Under the pieces are notes generated by a model, which made no database searches, was not told the origin of the DNA, and saw only the letters and a program-made list of their open reading frames with translations. The translations under genes and the position numbers were made by a program. A stretch of 64,000 bases of DNA from an uncultured Candidatus Melainabacteria bacterium (GTDB lineage Bacteria > Cyanobacteriota > Vampirovibrionia > Gastranaerophilales > Gastranaerophilaceae). The DNA is taken from NCBI GenBank assembly GCA_934718275.1, contig CAKUZD010000004.1, positions 223,910 to 287,909 on the forward strand, in the 5' to 3' direction. Shown here one piece after another: positions 16,609 through 25,345 of this stretch; position 1 is the first letter of the stretch; every line of letters starts with the position of its first letter.

Positions 16609-17439
16609 TTATTTCCCGGCTAATTCAACGGTATTAAGCATTAAAGATGCAATAGTCATCGGGCCTACACCTCCCGGAACAGGAGAAATATAAGCGGCAA
16701 CATTAGAAACATTTTCGAAATCAACATCTCCGCTGATTTTTCCATTCTCATCTCTAAAAATTCCTACATCAATAACTACACAATTAGATTTTAACATTTT
16801 TTCCCCTATAACATTTTTTCCCACTGCTGACACAATTATATCAGCAGTTTTTGTTATGTTTGCGAGGTTTTTTGTATGGCTATGACACATTGTAACTGTT
16901 GCATTTCGTTTTAAAAGCATTTGAGCAACGGGTTTTCCTACCAAGTTTGAACGCCCGACAACTACAACATTTTTTCCATCCAATTCAATATTATATTCAT
17001 CTAAAAGTAACAAAATCCCTTTAGGAGTGCATGGATATACATAAGGTTCTTCTCCTGAAAATAACTTCCCTAAATTATACGGAGTTAACCCATCGACATC
17101 TTTTTGAGGCAAAATAGAGTCTATTATTTTATTTTTGTTTATGTGATTTGGCAAAGGTAATTGAACTAAAATCGCAGTAACATTTTTATCAGAATTTAAT
17201 TCTTTTATTTTCTCTAAAAGTTCTTGTTCAGAAACATTTTCCGGATATTCTACTGAAATTGAGTTAATTCCTAACTTTTCAGCTGTTTTTTTCTTATTTC
17301 GTACATATATTTGACTTGCAGGATTATTGCCAACCAAAATTACTGCTAAAGTCGGCTTTTTATGCATGACATCTAATTTTGTTTTTAAATTTTCAAATAT
17401 TTTGTCTCTTAATTTTTTCCCATCTAAAATTATTGTCAT
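16609..17439 (-). CDS. folD: Methylene-THF dehydrogenase/cyclohydrolase
   Basis: A 276-residue bifunctional enzyme that interconverts 5,10-methylene- and 10-formyl-tetrahydrofolate with NADP. The catalytic Y45xxxK49 pair, the nucleotide-binding VVGRSNLVGKPVAQML block and the C-terminal SPVPGGVGPMT signature are present. The start lies 1 nt after the stop of the CooC-like ATPase, so both are one transcript. It supplies one-carbon units; in the Wood-Ljungdahl pathway the same enzyme works in the methyl branch, which is of interest given its neighbour. Confidence 0.96.
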   Translation of the reverse strand: MTIILDGKKLRDKIFENLKTKLDVMHKKPTLAVILVGNNPASQIYVRNKKKTAEKLGINSISVEYPENVSEQELLEKIKELNSDKNVTAILVQLPLPNHINKNKIIDSILPQKDVDGLTPYNLGKLFSGEEPYVYPCTPKGILLLLDEYNIELDGKNVVVVGRSNLVGKPVAQMLLKRNATVTMCHSHTKNLANITKTADIIVSAVGKNVIGEKMLKSNCVVIDVGIFRDENGKISGDVDFENVSNVAAYISPVPGGVGPMTIASLMLNTVELAGK

Positions 17440-17440
17440 T

Positions 17441-18193
17441 TTACTCCCTTACTTGTGGTAAATTTAACCTGAAATAAAACTGTTTTATAGCATCTTGAAC
17501 AATAGAGGAGTCTCTGTCTATTGCATGACTTTTAAGTTCTTCATCGAGAGGAACTACTCCAAGAACATCCAAATCATATCGTTTTAAAAATTCATAAAGA
17601 GCATTTAAATCTGAGCCATCTGCTTTATTTATAACAACCCCAAGTTGATTTCCGGCAGCATATTTGGCACTAAATTCTTCAATACGTTTAGCTAGGTGCG
17701 CACTTTCATCAGTCGGATTTGCAATAATTACTGTTGTATCTATATCTGTATCTACAAGTTGGTTTAGATATTTTAAATCAAATTCACAATCAAAAATTAC
17801 AATGTCATATCTATCAATAAGTTTTAAAACAGCATCATTAATTTGGCCTGTAATTGGACAACGGCAGTCTTTAGAGCCGACAAACCAAGAAACGATTATA
17901 TCGACATTTTCATCTAAGGAGACAACAATATCTTCCATAGCCCATTCAACGTATTCTTGCTTAGACATCCCTTCGGGAATACCGGTTTTGTATTCATGTT
18001 TTCCACTTCTAATACCATAAATGGTGTTTCGGATATCAAGTCCAAAGCTATGTCCTAATTCGCCGGTTAAATCATTGTCAAACAACAGAATAGATTTTTC
18101 AGGAAAATATTCTTGAAATACTCTCAAAAACCCTTTTACAATTGTTGTTTTTCCGCTTCCGCTTTTTCCGGTAACTGCTAATTTAAAAGTCAT
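17441..18193 (-). CDS. CooC-like ATPase (nickel-insertion family)
   Basis: A 250-residue MinD/SIMIBI-class ATPase. The P-loop GKSGSGKTT is at residues 9-17 and a switch region DNDLTGELGHSFGL follows. A CxC pair (KDCRCPITGQ, about residues 109-113) matches the metal-binding CxC of CooC, the maturation ATPase of carbon monoxide dehydrogenase. The C-terminal part has VVINKADGSDL, a nucleotide-base NK(A)D-like block. GAGAGG precedes the ATG. It is the first gene of a two-gene unit with folD. No CO dehydrogenase is in the window, so the client is unknown. Confidence 0.75.
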   Translation of the reverse strand: MTFKLAVTGKSGSGKTTIVKGFLRVFQEYFPEKSILLFDNDLTGELGHSFGLDIRNTIYGIRSGKHEYKTGIPEGMSKQEYVEWAMEDIVVSLDENVDIIVSWFVGSKDCRCPITGQINDAVLKLIDRYDIVIFDCEFDLKYLNQLVDTDIDTTVIIANPTDESAHLAKRIEEFSAKYAAGNQLGVVINKADGSDLNALYEFLKRYDLDVLGVVPLDEELKSHAIDRDSSIVQDAIKQFYFRLNLPQVRE

Positions 18194-18208
18194 AAACCTC
18201 TCTTTATA

Positions 18209-18259
18209 TAAAAAACGAAGACATAATTTTCATTAATTTTGAAAAATATGCCTTCGTTT
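18209..18259 (-). terminator. Terminator of rplI
   Basis: On the minus strand ACGAAG-G-CATA pairs with TATG-T-CTTCGT, followed by TTTTTTAT. It lies between rplI and the CooC-like gene. Confidence 0.7.
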
Positions 18260-18276
18260 CTATTGTTTCATAATAC

Positions 18277-18774
18277 CTATTCTGCTGCTTCTTCAGCAAC
18301 TTCCTCAACAGCTTCTTTCAAAACTTCAGAAGCTGTAACAACAACTGCTAATTCACATCTAACTTTTGAAGTTAATTTAATAAGCATAGTGTATTCACCC
18401 ACTTTGTTGATAGGAGCGTTTAAAGAAACAACTTTTCTATCAACTTCAATACCGGATTTTTCTTTTAATTCTTCAGTCAATTTTTTAGTAGTAATTGTTC
18501 CGAATAATTTACCTGATTCTCCAGCTTTTGCAGAAAGTTCAAGTTTAGCGAATTCTTCAATTTTCTTAGCTGTTTCAAGAGCTTCTGCATGTAATTTTTC
18601 TTGTTTAGCTTTAATTCTAGCTAAATTCTTTTCTCTGTTTTCTAAAGCACCTTTTGTAGCAACTTCAGCAACTGATTGTGGAAGCAAAAAGTTTCTGGCA
18701 TAACCGTCTTTTACGTTAACGATATCGCCTGCTTCACCTAGGTTTTGAATGTCTTTTTTCAATATAACCTGCAT
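18277..18774 (-). CDS. rplI: Ribosomal protein L9
   Basis: A 165-residue protein with the N-terminal 23S-binding domain (MQVILKKDIQNLGEAGDIVNVKDGYARNFLLP), a long connecting helix rich in Lys/Glu, and a C-terminal domain. An extra acidic tail (EAVEEVAEEAAE) makes it some 15 residues longer than the usual 148-150. AAGGAG precedes the ATG. It is transcribed alone from its own promoter and terminator. Confidence 0.96.
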   Translation of the reverse strand: MQVILKKDIQNLGEAGDIVNVKDGYARNFLLPQSVAEVATKGALENREKNLARIKAKQEKLHAEALETAKKIEEFAKLELSAKAGESGKLFGTITTKKLTEELKEKSGIEVDRKVVSLNAPINKVGEYTMLIKLTSKVRCELAVVVTASEVLKEAVEEVAEEAAE

Positions 18775-18792
18775 TTTATATCTCCTTTTATT

Positions 18793-18822
18793 ATTATAAT
18801 TTTGTACTATTTATATTCGCAA
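18793..18822 (-). promoter_or_regulatory. Promoter of rplI
   Basis: On the minus strand TTGCGA (18817-18822), an 18-nt spacer and TATAAT (18793-18798) precede the start at 18774. Confidence 0.55.
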
Positions 18823-18943
18823 GTAAACTAATATTACAATAAACAAAACTTAATGTCGAGAGTTTTTTTCAGAATGTAAAGAAAGTGAATATATTTTGGC
18901 AAAAACTTGTATTATTAGCTACCATTTTTGGACTAACAATATA

Positions 18944-18977
18944 AAAAAAGAGGTGCAATAACCATTGTACCTCTTTT
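18944..18977 (-). terminator. Terminator of ftsH (works in both directions)
   Basis: AAAAAGAGGTGCAAT and ATTGTACCTCTTTTT form a stem of about 15 bp with a wobble around AACC. T tracts are present on both strands. Confidence 0.75.
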
Positions 18978-19000
18978 TATTTTGAATATTTGTTAAAGTT

Positions 19001-20902
19001 TTAACAATTTCTTTCGTGTTCTACTCTGTTCATAATATCTTGGAATTCTTCCGCATTAATAGTTTCTTTATCGAGAAGTTCTTTTGAAATAGCTTCCAAC
19101 ATATCTCTGTTTGAATTTAGTAAGTTTTTAGCTTCCTCATATTTTTCATCAACGATTTTTTTCATTTCTTCGTCAATTTCAAATGCCACTTGTTCTGAGT
19201 AATCTCTTTGGTGTCCAAAATCTCTACCCATAAATACATTCTCTTGGTTTTTGCCATAAGCCATATTGCCTAGCCTGTCTGACATTCCCCAAGCTGTAAC
19301 CATTTTTCTTGCGATGTTTGTTACATTAATAAGGTCTTGAGAAGCCCCTGTGCTTACCCTGTCTTTTCCGTAAATGATTTCTTCTGCAGCACGACCACCT
19401 AGTGATACGGTAATTTGTGCCAGAAGTTTGGCTTTATTGGTGTGAACTTTTTCATCTTTAGGTTTTGTCCAAGTAACACCAAGTGCGTATCCTCTTGGAA
19501 TAATTGAAACCTTGTGAAGTTCATCAGCATCTTTAAGTAATTTTGCAAGTAGAGCGTGTCCTACTTCGTGATAAGATGTTAATTCTTTATCCTCGTCAGT
19601 TAATACTTTACTTTTCTTTTCTATGCCTGCAATAACTCTATCTATAGAATTATCAATATCGCCCATAGAAATCTTTTCTTTATTGTTTCTTGCTGCAAGT
19701 AATGCTGCTTCGTTTAATAAGTTTTGCAAATCTGCTCCTGTAAACCCGGGGGTACGCTTAGCAAGTGTTTTTAAATCAACTTCAGGTTCAAGTTGTTTGT
19801 TTTTTGCGTGAACTTTTAAGATTTGTTCCCTACCGCGAACATCCGGAGCATTAATATAAATTTGTCTGTCGAACCTTCCCGGTCTTAAAAGTGCATTATC
19901 CAAAATGTCAGGTCTGTTTGTTGCTGCAATTACAATGATATTTGTGTTTTCATCAAAACCATCCATTTCAACAAGCAATTGGTTAAGAGTTTGTTCTCTT
20001 TCATCGTGGCCACCGCCCATTCCGGCTCCTCTTTGGCGGCCAACCGCATCAATCTCGTCAATAAAGATAATACAAGGCTGATGTTTTTTAGCTTGTTCAA
20101 ATAAGTCTCTAACACGGCTCGCCCCAACACCAACAAACATTTCAACGAAATCAGAACCGCTAATTGAAAAGAATGGAACACCGGCTTCTCCTGCGACTGC
20201 TTTTGCCATTAATGTTTTACCTGTTCCGGGAGGTCCCACAAGAAGCACACCTTTTGGAATTTTTGCGCCTAATTTTATGTATTTGTCGCCATTTTTTAGA
20301 AAATCAACGATTTCTTCAAGTTCCTTCTTTTCCTCGTCAATTCCGGCAACATCTTTAAATGTTGTTTTAACTTTGCTATCCAAGAGCATTTTTGCTTTGC
20401 TTTTCCCAAATGACATAGCTTGTGAACCGCCTGCTTGAATGCTTTTTGCCATGAATGCAAGAAATACCAAAAACAAAATTGGTAATAACAAATAGCTCAA
20501 AAGATTTGCTATAGTCTTAGAAGACTCAGATGCTCTTGTGATTTGAATATCTGCATTAGATACATCTAACTTTTTCATTAATTCCGGATCGTACATTGGA
20601 GTTAAAACTTTGTATTTTAAAGTTGGAGCTTTAGTAGTTTCAGGAATTCCGAACGGATTATTCATTGTAGGTGTAATTGTTGTTTTAGTAGTAGCTTTAG
20701 GTTGTACTTTTGGAATAGCAATTAAAAAATCGTCAGATTTTTCTATTTTTTTGAATTCTCCCTTATCTAATCTTTCCAAAAAATTTGAATACGAAATCTC
20801 GGAAACTTTAGTTGTTGTTCCTGACACAAATACCGAAGAAACGAATAGTATAATAACTATTGCGAGTACAATATACATCCCTGCAGATTGATTTTTATTC
20901 AT
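19001..20902 (-). CDS. ftsH: ATP-dependent zinc metalloprotease FtsH
   Basis: A 633-residue membrane AAA+ protease for quality control of membrane and some soluble proteins. Two membrane segments (about residues 8-27 and 133-155) flank a periplasmic region with a Thr/Pro-rich insert. The AAA domain has GPPGTGKT, the Walker B IIFIDEIDAVGRQRG and the arginine-finger block RPGRFDRQI; the zinc site HEVGH lies near residue 440. ATG at 20902 is preferred; a GTG at 20911 is in frame but only 2 nt from GAGGG. It has its own terminator. Confidence 0.97.
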   Translation of the reverse strand: MNKNQSAGMYIVLAIVIILFVSSVFVSGTTTKVSEISYSNFLERLDKGEFKKIEKSDDFLIAIPKVQPKATTKTTITPTMNNPFGIPETTKAPTLKYKVLTPMYDPELMKKLDVSNADIQITRASESSKTIANLLSYLLLPILFLVFLAFMAKSIQAGGSQAMSFGKSKAKMLLDSKVKTTFKDVAGIDEEKKELEEIVDFLKNGDKYIKLGAKIPKGVLLVGPPGTGKTLMAKAVAGEAGVPFFSISGSDFVEMFVGVGASRVRDLFEQAKKHQPCIIFIDEIDAVGRQRGAGMGGGHDEREQTLNQLLVEMDGFDENTNIIVIAATNRPDILDNALLRPGRFDRQIYINAPDVRGREQILKVHAKNKQLEPEVDLKTLAKRTPGFTGADLQNLLNEAALLAARNNKEKISMGDIDNSIDRVIAGIEKKSKVLTDEDKELTSYHEVGHALLAKLLKDADELHKVSIIPRGYALGVTWTKPKDEKVHTNKAKLLAQITVSLGGRAAEEIIYGKDRVSTGASQDLINVTNIARKMVTAWGMSDRLGNMAYGKNQENVFMGRDFGHQRDYSEQVAFEIDEEMKKIVDEKYEEAKNLLNSNRDMLEAISKELLDKETINAEEFQDIMNRVEHERNC

Positions 20903-20941
20903 TAAAAACACCGCCCTCTTTATATCTATCTAACTTGCCTT

Positions 20942-20947
20942 ATTATA
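20942..20947 (-). promoter_or_regulatory. -10 of ftsH
   Basis: A minus-strand TATAAT lies about 40 nt before the ATG at 20902; no convincing -35 element precedes it. Confidence 0.35.
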
Positions 20948-20989
20948 ACTCAAAAATAGAAAAATTGATAGTGGAAAGTTTTAGTAGAA

Positions 20990-21180
20990 CGAGGAAATTA
21001 TCTTGAAAGGTAATAATAAGTTGTATTCCTTTGAGCAAAGTCATTAGAATTGTTGTGTGCCTTATTTTGAACCGGATTTAGAGTCTGTTAATTTCTATTA
21101 AAATATACTGTTGGGTATATATTACACCAATATTGTAACCAATCAACCGGATTAGTTTAGGGCAAAATATTCAGTATGAC
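20990..21180. repeat. Decayed copy of the 8.7-kb intergenic repeat
   Basis: The order of pieces matches 8668-8870: a GAATTGT-like piece, then TTTTGAACCGGATTTAGAGTCTG, then CCAATATTG...CAACCGGATTAG and a final GTATGAC. The match is visible by eye but diverged. No ORF is credible here. Confidence 0.45.
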
Positions 21181-21192
21181 TAAAAACATTCC

Positions 21193-21837
21193 CTACTTAA
21201 TTGCCGGAAAATAATATTTTACACCTTTGTCGGAGCGCCATCTGATGTAGCCGGTTTTAGGAGTTTTGTCAATATCCATTACGCTTACTAAAGCCCAATT
21301 CCCACGAATTAAATTTAAATTAATTTTTGTTGGCATATTAATTGTCCCAACAATTTGGGATTTATCATCGGTAGATGCATGCAAATCTTTAGCTTCATTG
21401 GGAATATCTTTGAGAAGTCTCAAGCCATATTTTCTGCCATACATGTTGTAAAACATTACCCAAGTTGCAAAGCGGTAGGGATCGTCTTTTTTAATCCAAC
21501 CCTTCGCGCCTGTTGAATTGTTATAAATCACTTGCACCCAATCTTCGGTTTCATCAGACACCGCCAAGTAGCCAAGATTTTTTGAAGGAATGTGGACTAT
21601 GAACAAATCCTGTGGTTTAACACTTTCAGGAAATATTTTTTCTCCTATCCAACTGATACTGTGTACAAGTGTAGATGCTTCTGACGGTTCGCTATAAAGG
21701 ATTATCTCATTTGGAGCCTGATAAAGTCCTAAAGTGTTGGTATAATGTATGCTGACATATTGAGGAATAATATCTGCACTGAAAGCTTTTATAGGTAATA
21801 ATAATAGTATCGCTAATATTAATAATATTTTTTTCAT
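21193..21837 (-). CDS. Exported SH3-like protein, unknown
   Basis: A 214-residue protein from the ATG at 21837, with AAAGGAA upstream; the longer frame lacks a ribosome site. Residues 1-20 (MKKILLILAILLLLPIKAFS-ADI) form a signal peptide. Two segments resemble bacterial SH3 repeats: YLAVSDETEDWVQVIYNNSTGAKGWI-type residues at about 90-118, and a second one ending NLIRGNWALVSV...GYIRWR near the C-terminus. SH3b domains often bind cell-wall peptides. It is probably periplasmic or wall-associated. Exact function unknown. Confidence 0.7.
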   Translation of the reverse strand: MKKILLILAILLLLPIKAFSADIIPQYVSIHYTNTLGLYQAPNEIILYSEPSEASTLVHSISWIGEKIFPESVKPQDLFIVHIPSKNLGYLAVSDETEDWVQVIYNNSTGAKGWIKKDDPYRFATWVMFYNMYGRKYGLRLLKDIPNEAKDLHASTDDKSQIVGTINMPTKINLNLIRGNWALVSVMDIDKTPKTGYIRWRSDKGVKYYFPAIK

Positions 21838-21894
21838 TTTATTTATTCCTTTCATACAAAGCACACTTTGCCGTATTTTTGCCCATCTTAGGAA

Positions 21895-24360
21895 TTATTC
21901 TCTGAAACTTATTTCAGAATATGTTTTTTGAAGTTTTGTACGAACATTATTCATTTGACGTTCAATAACTTCATCGGTTAAAGTTGAGTTTTCATCCTGC
22001 ATTTTAATTCGGAATGCCAAGCTCTTGAAACCTTTGTCAATGTTTTCTCCCTGATATACGTCAAATACTTCACTACCTTTAAAAATATTTTGTTGAACAG
22101 CACCTTTTATAACTCGTTGGATGTCTTCAAAAGTTACGTCTTCGTTGATTACAAATGCTAAATCACGGCGAACTTCAGGGAATTGAGGAAGTTTTTTAAA
22201 TCTGACGGTATGTTCTTTGATAATTGAAATCAATGCATCAAGATTAATTTCGAACATAAATACATCTTGCCCCTTGATTTTTAGTTTATCTTTCAAAATA
22301 GGATGAATTTGTCCAAAATGCCCGATACAAGTCAAGTTTTTGCCTAAAATGTTGACTTTTGCGGTTCTGTAAGGGTGCATATAGTCAATATCTTCGCAAG
22401 GAGTTAATTTAATTCTTTTATTTATTCCTAACTCATTAAACAGTTTTTCAATAATTCCTTTAAGTGTATAAAAATCTGTATGTGATTTAGTTTGCCATTT
22501 TGAGTTTTCTACTTCTCCGGTTAAAATACCTGCCAAAACTCTAGATTCCTTAACACCGGAAGATTTTTCATCAGCAGAGTTCTCAACTGTATAAGTTTTT
22601 CCGATTTCATAAGCCCAAACAGTTTTTTGAGCATTATCGTAGTTGTATTTCATACAATTCAAAACACTTGCAGCCATGTTTTGTCTGAGCATCGTGCATT
22701 CATCGCTGGCTGAATTCAATACTTTTACAACTTTTGCTTCATCAAATGATTGCATATATTTGTCCAATAACGGTTTTCCAATTAATGATGTTGTAATTAT
22801 TTCGTCTAAACCTGATGAAAGCATTAATTCGTTTACTTTTTTAATAACTTTTTCTTCTAAAGAGATTTCCGGAGTTTGGTTTTTAGAAGGTAAAGTCGGA
22901 GTAATTTTGTCATAACCGTTAATTCTTGCAATTTCCTCTATCAAGTCGATTTCTCTTGTTACATCACCTGCTCTGAATGAAGGGACAAGAAATTTTGCTG
23001 CGGCATCGTTTCCGCCCAATTTTTTAAATCCCAGTTTTTCTAAAATAGAAATACATTTATCAGAAGGAATTTCACAACCTAGAATTCTTTTGATTTGTGC
23101 ATAGCGCAAAGTAATTTCAATTGGTTCAAGTTCGTTTTTACCTGCTTCTACAACTCCTTCAACTTCTGCATCTGCCAAGTCTACCAATAATTGCATAGCT
23201 CGCATTAAAGCAGGTTTTATAGCTTCGATATCAACCCCGCGTTCAAATCTTGCGCAAGCTTCTGAACGATAACCAACGCTTCTTGCAGATTTTCTATTGC
23301 TTGCCGGAGTGAAGTACGCAGCTTCTAATGCAATATTTTTGGTATTGTTGTCAATTTCGGAATTCTCTCCGCCAAATACACCTGCAAGGCAAACCCCTTT
23401 AGTTTCATCAGCAATTAGTACACTGTCAGTAGTCAAAGTCCTTTCTACACTATCAAGTGTAACAATTTTTTCGCCTTCTTGAGCGCGCCTTACACATAAA
23501 TAACCGTTTAATTTGTCTAAATCGAATGCGTGGAATGGTGTGCCATATTCTAACATTACGTAGTTTGTAATATCGACAACGTTATTTATTGCTCTTACAC
23601 CTGAGGCAAGAAGTCTTTTTTGCATCCAATCAGGAGACTGTTTGATTTTAATATTTTTTAAAATTCCGATTGAATAGTATTTACAAACATCTTCATCTTT
23701 AATTTCAACTTTAAATTTATCAGTAACTAAATTTTTTGTACATTCAAGAGGTGAAAATTTCAAAGGTCTGTCAAAAATAGCACTTAATTCTCTTGCAACT
23801 CCGATTACTGACATTTGGTCTCCTCTGTTTGCAGTTGGGGCAATATCTAAGATATAGTCTTTTTCAAAACCTAAAACATCTTTTACATCAGCACCGATTT
23901 GAACATTTGGAAAAATTCTATTCAACACAAGAATTCCATCTTCTTTTTGGTAATTTCTATCTGCAACCCCAAGTTCGTCTGCAGAACAAAGCATTCCTTG
24001 TGATTCTATGCCTCTGATTGTTGCCGGAGCAAGTGTAAACATTTCACCGGTTTTTCTGTCTAAAACTTGAGAACCAACAGAAGCGTAAGGAATAATTTGA
24101 CCTATTGCTATATTCTGAGCGCCACAAACAACAGTTTTCAAGCCTGCACCTGTATTTACGGTAACAAGGTGTAAGTGGTCAGAGTTTGGGTGATTATCAA
24201 TTTTTTCAATTTTAACTGTTTTGATATTCGTAAACTGAGGCTTTAATTCTTCAACGGCTTCAACCTCTAATCCACTCATAGTCAATTCATGAGCAATTTG
24301 TGCTACTTCTATATCTGATAAATCAACAAATTCGTTTAACCAATTTAATGATACTTGCAT
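21895..24360 (-). CDS. pheT: Phenylalanyl-tRNA synthetase beta subunit
   Basis: An 821-residue subunit of the alpha2-beta2 enzyme that charges tRNA-Phe; beta carries the editing site and tRNA contacts. The N-terminal tRNA-binding OB domain (about residues 40-150), the B3/B4 editing region, the B5 domain (DIAPTANRGDQMSVIGVAREL) and the C-terminal anticodon-binding FDX-ACB domain (KKLPQFPEVRRDLAFVI) are all present. Length is normal for the long form. GAGAGGGAAG precedes the ATG. pheS is not adjacent, so the two subunit genes are split here. Confidence 0.97.
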   Translation of the reverse strand: MQVSLNWLNEFVDLSDIEVAQIAHELTMSGLEVEAVEELKPQFTNIKTVKIEKIDNHPNSDHLHLVTVNTGAGLKTVVCGAQNIAIGQIIPYASVGSQVLDRKTGEMFTLAPATIRGIESQGMLCSADELGVADRNYQKEDGILVLNRIFPNVQIGADVKDVLGFEKDYILDIAPTANRGDQMSVIGVARELSAIFDRPLKFSPLECTKNLVTDKFKVEIKDEDVCKYYSIGILKNIKIKQSPDWMQKRLLASGVRAINNVVDITNYVMLEYGTPFHAFDLDKLNGYLCVRRAQEGEKIVTLDSVERTLTTDSVLIADETKGVCLAGVFGGENSEIDNNTKNIALEAAYFTPASNRKSARSVGYRSEACARFERGVDIEAIKPALMRAMQLLVDLADAEVEGVVEAGKNELEPIEITLRYAQIKRILGCEIPSDKCISILEKLGFKKLGGNDAAAKFLVPSFRAGDVTREIDLIEEIARINGYDKITPTLPSKNQTPEISLEEKVIKKVNELMLSSGLDEIITTSLIGKPLLDKYMQSFDEAKVVKVLNSASDECTMLRQNMAASVLNCMKYNYDNAQKTVWAYEIGKTYTVENSADEKSSGVKESRVLAGILTGEVENSKWQTKSHTDFYTLKGIIEKLFNELGINKRIKLTPCEDIDYMHPYRTAKVNILGKNLTCIGHFGQIHPILKDKLKIKGQDVFMFEINLDALISIIKEHTVRFKKLPQFPEVRRDLAFVINEDVTFEDIQRVIKGAVQQNIFKGSEVFDVYQGENIDKGFKSLAFRIKMQDENSTLTDEVIERQMNNVRTKLQKTYSEISFRE

Positions 24361-24400
24361 TTTTATACTTCCCTCTCGATTAAATATTATCTTTGATTGA

Positions 24401-24429
24401 ATAATACTACAAACCCAAACGAATTACAA
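24401..24429 (-). promoter_or_regulatory. Promoter of pheT
   Basis: On the minus strand TTGTAA (24424-24429), a 17-nt spacer and TATTAT (24401-24406) precede the ATG at 24360. It lies back to back with the RgpF-like promoter. Confidence 0.5.
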
Positions 24430-24436
24430 ATTTTTA

Positions 24437-24445
24437 TGCTACAAT
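24437..24445 (+). promoter_or_regulatory. Extended -10, leaderless, RgpF-like gene
   Basis: TGC-TACAAT ends 6 nt before the ATG at 24452. There is no Shine-Dalgarno between, so the message is probably leaderless. Confidence 0.5.
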
Positions 24446-24451
24446 TTTTGT

Positions 24452-25345
24452 ATGAAAAGAGCTGTAGTTTTTGCGCATTATGATAAAGATAGTATTATTG
24501 ATGACTACGTTGTTTATTATATAAAAGCTTTGAAGGAGGCAAATTGTGATGTAGTTTTTGTTTCTTGTCAGCAATTGGAGCAATCAGAACTTGCAAAACT
24601 AGATGGACTTGCAATTCATTGTATATCCGAAAATCACAATGAATATGATTTTGGTTCTTACAAAAGAGGTTTTTTATACCTAGAACCGAACTTGGAGAAA
24701 TATGATGAATTAATTTTTGCAAATGATAGTTGTTATGGCCCGCTTTATCCGATTTCAGAAGTTTTTGAAAAAATGGAAAAAGAGGATTGTGATTTTTGGG
24801 GAATTACAAAAAATAATTTTGGATACAAAAAGAAAATTGGACATTTATTTGTAAGACGTCCGCATATTCAAAGTTATTTTATTGTTTTTAAGAAAAACAT
24901 TTTTATTTCAGAAGTTTTTGAAAACTTTGTATCGTCAATAGAACATCAAGAAAATAAAAAATTGATTATTTCAAAATACGAAATTGGATTGACTGAAGTA
25001 TTGGTAGAGAATGGATTTAGCTTTAAGACATTTATAAATGCATATGAAAATATTAACAACATTGCTATTTTAAAATGGCGTCAAATTATTCAAAAATATC
25101 AAATGCCATTTGTAAAAAAATCATTATTTGATTTGAAAAATATTGATGCAACCACTATTGAAAATTATGATAAAGTTTTAACAAAATTTCCTTGTGACTT
25201 AATAAAGACACCTAGAAAAATTCAAACAAAAACTCCATATTTTATTAAATTTTTTATTTTTGATACACTTGCAAATTTTCCATTTCCAATAAGAAAATTT
25301 TTTGCAATTATTGTAAAAAAGCTATTTCCGTGCGTTATGGATTAG
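24452..25345 (+). CDS. RgpF-like rhamnan-synthesis glycosyltransferase family protein
   Basis: A 297-residue protein of the rhamnan synthesis F family. The N-terminal HYDKDSIIDDYVVYYIKAL block and the FANDSCYGPLYP segment (about residues 88-100) are typical. These proteins help build rhamnose-containing or related surface polysaccharides. There is no signal peptide; the basic C-terminus (FPIRKFFAIIVKKLFP) may touch the membrane. It converges on and overlaps the GT2 gene by 24 bp at the 3' ends. The start has no ribosome site but an extended -10 6 nt upstream. Confidence 0.75.
   Translation: MKRAVVFAHYDKDSIIDDYVVYYIKALKEANCDVVFVSCQQLEQSELAKLDGLAIHCISENHNEYDFGSYKRGFLYLEPNLEKYDELIFANDSCYGPLYPISEVFEKMEKEDCDFWGITKNNFGYKKKIGHLFVRRPHIQSYFIVFKKNIFISEVFENFVSSIEHQENKKLIISKYEIGLTEVLVENGFSFKTFINAYENINNIAILKWRQIIQKYQMPFVKKSLFDLKNIDATTIENYDKVLTKFPCDLIKTPRKIQTKTPYFIKFFIFDTLANFPFPIRKFFAIIVKKLFPCVMD

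Noticed and set aside
17664..18020. Plus-strand 118-codon ORF opposite the CooC-like gene
   Set aside because: It is antisense to a gene with clear motifs and has no ribosome site or recognised product.
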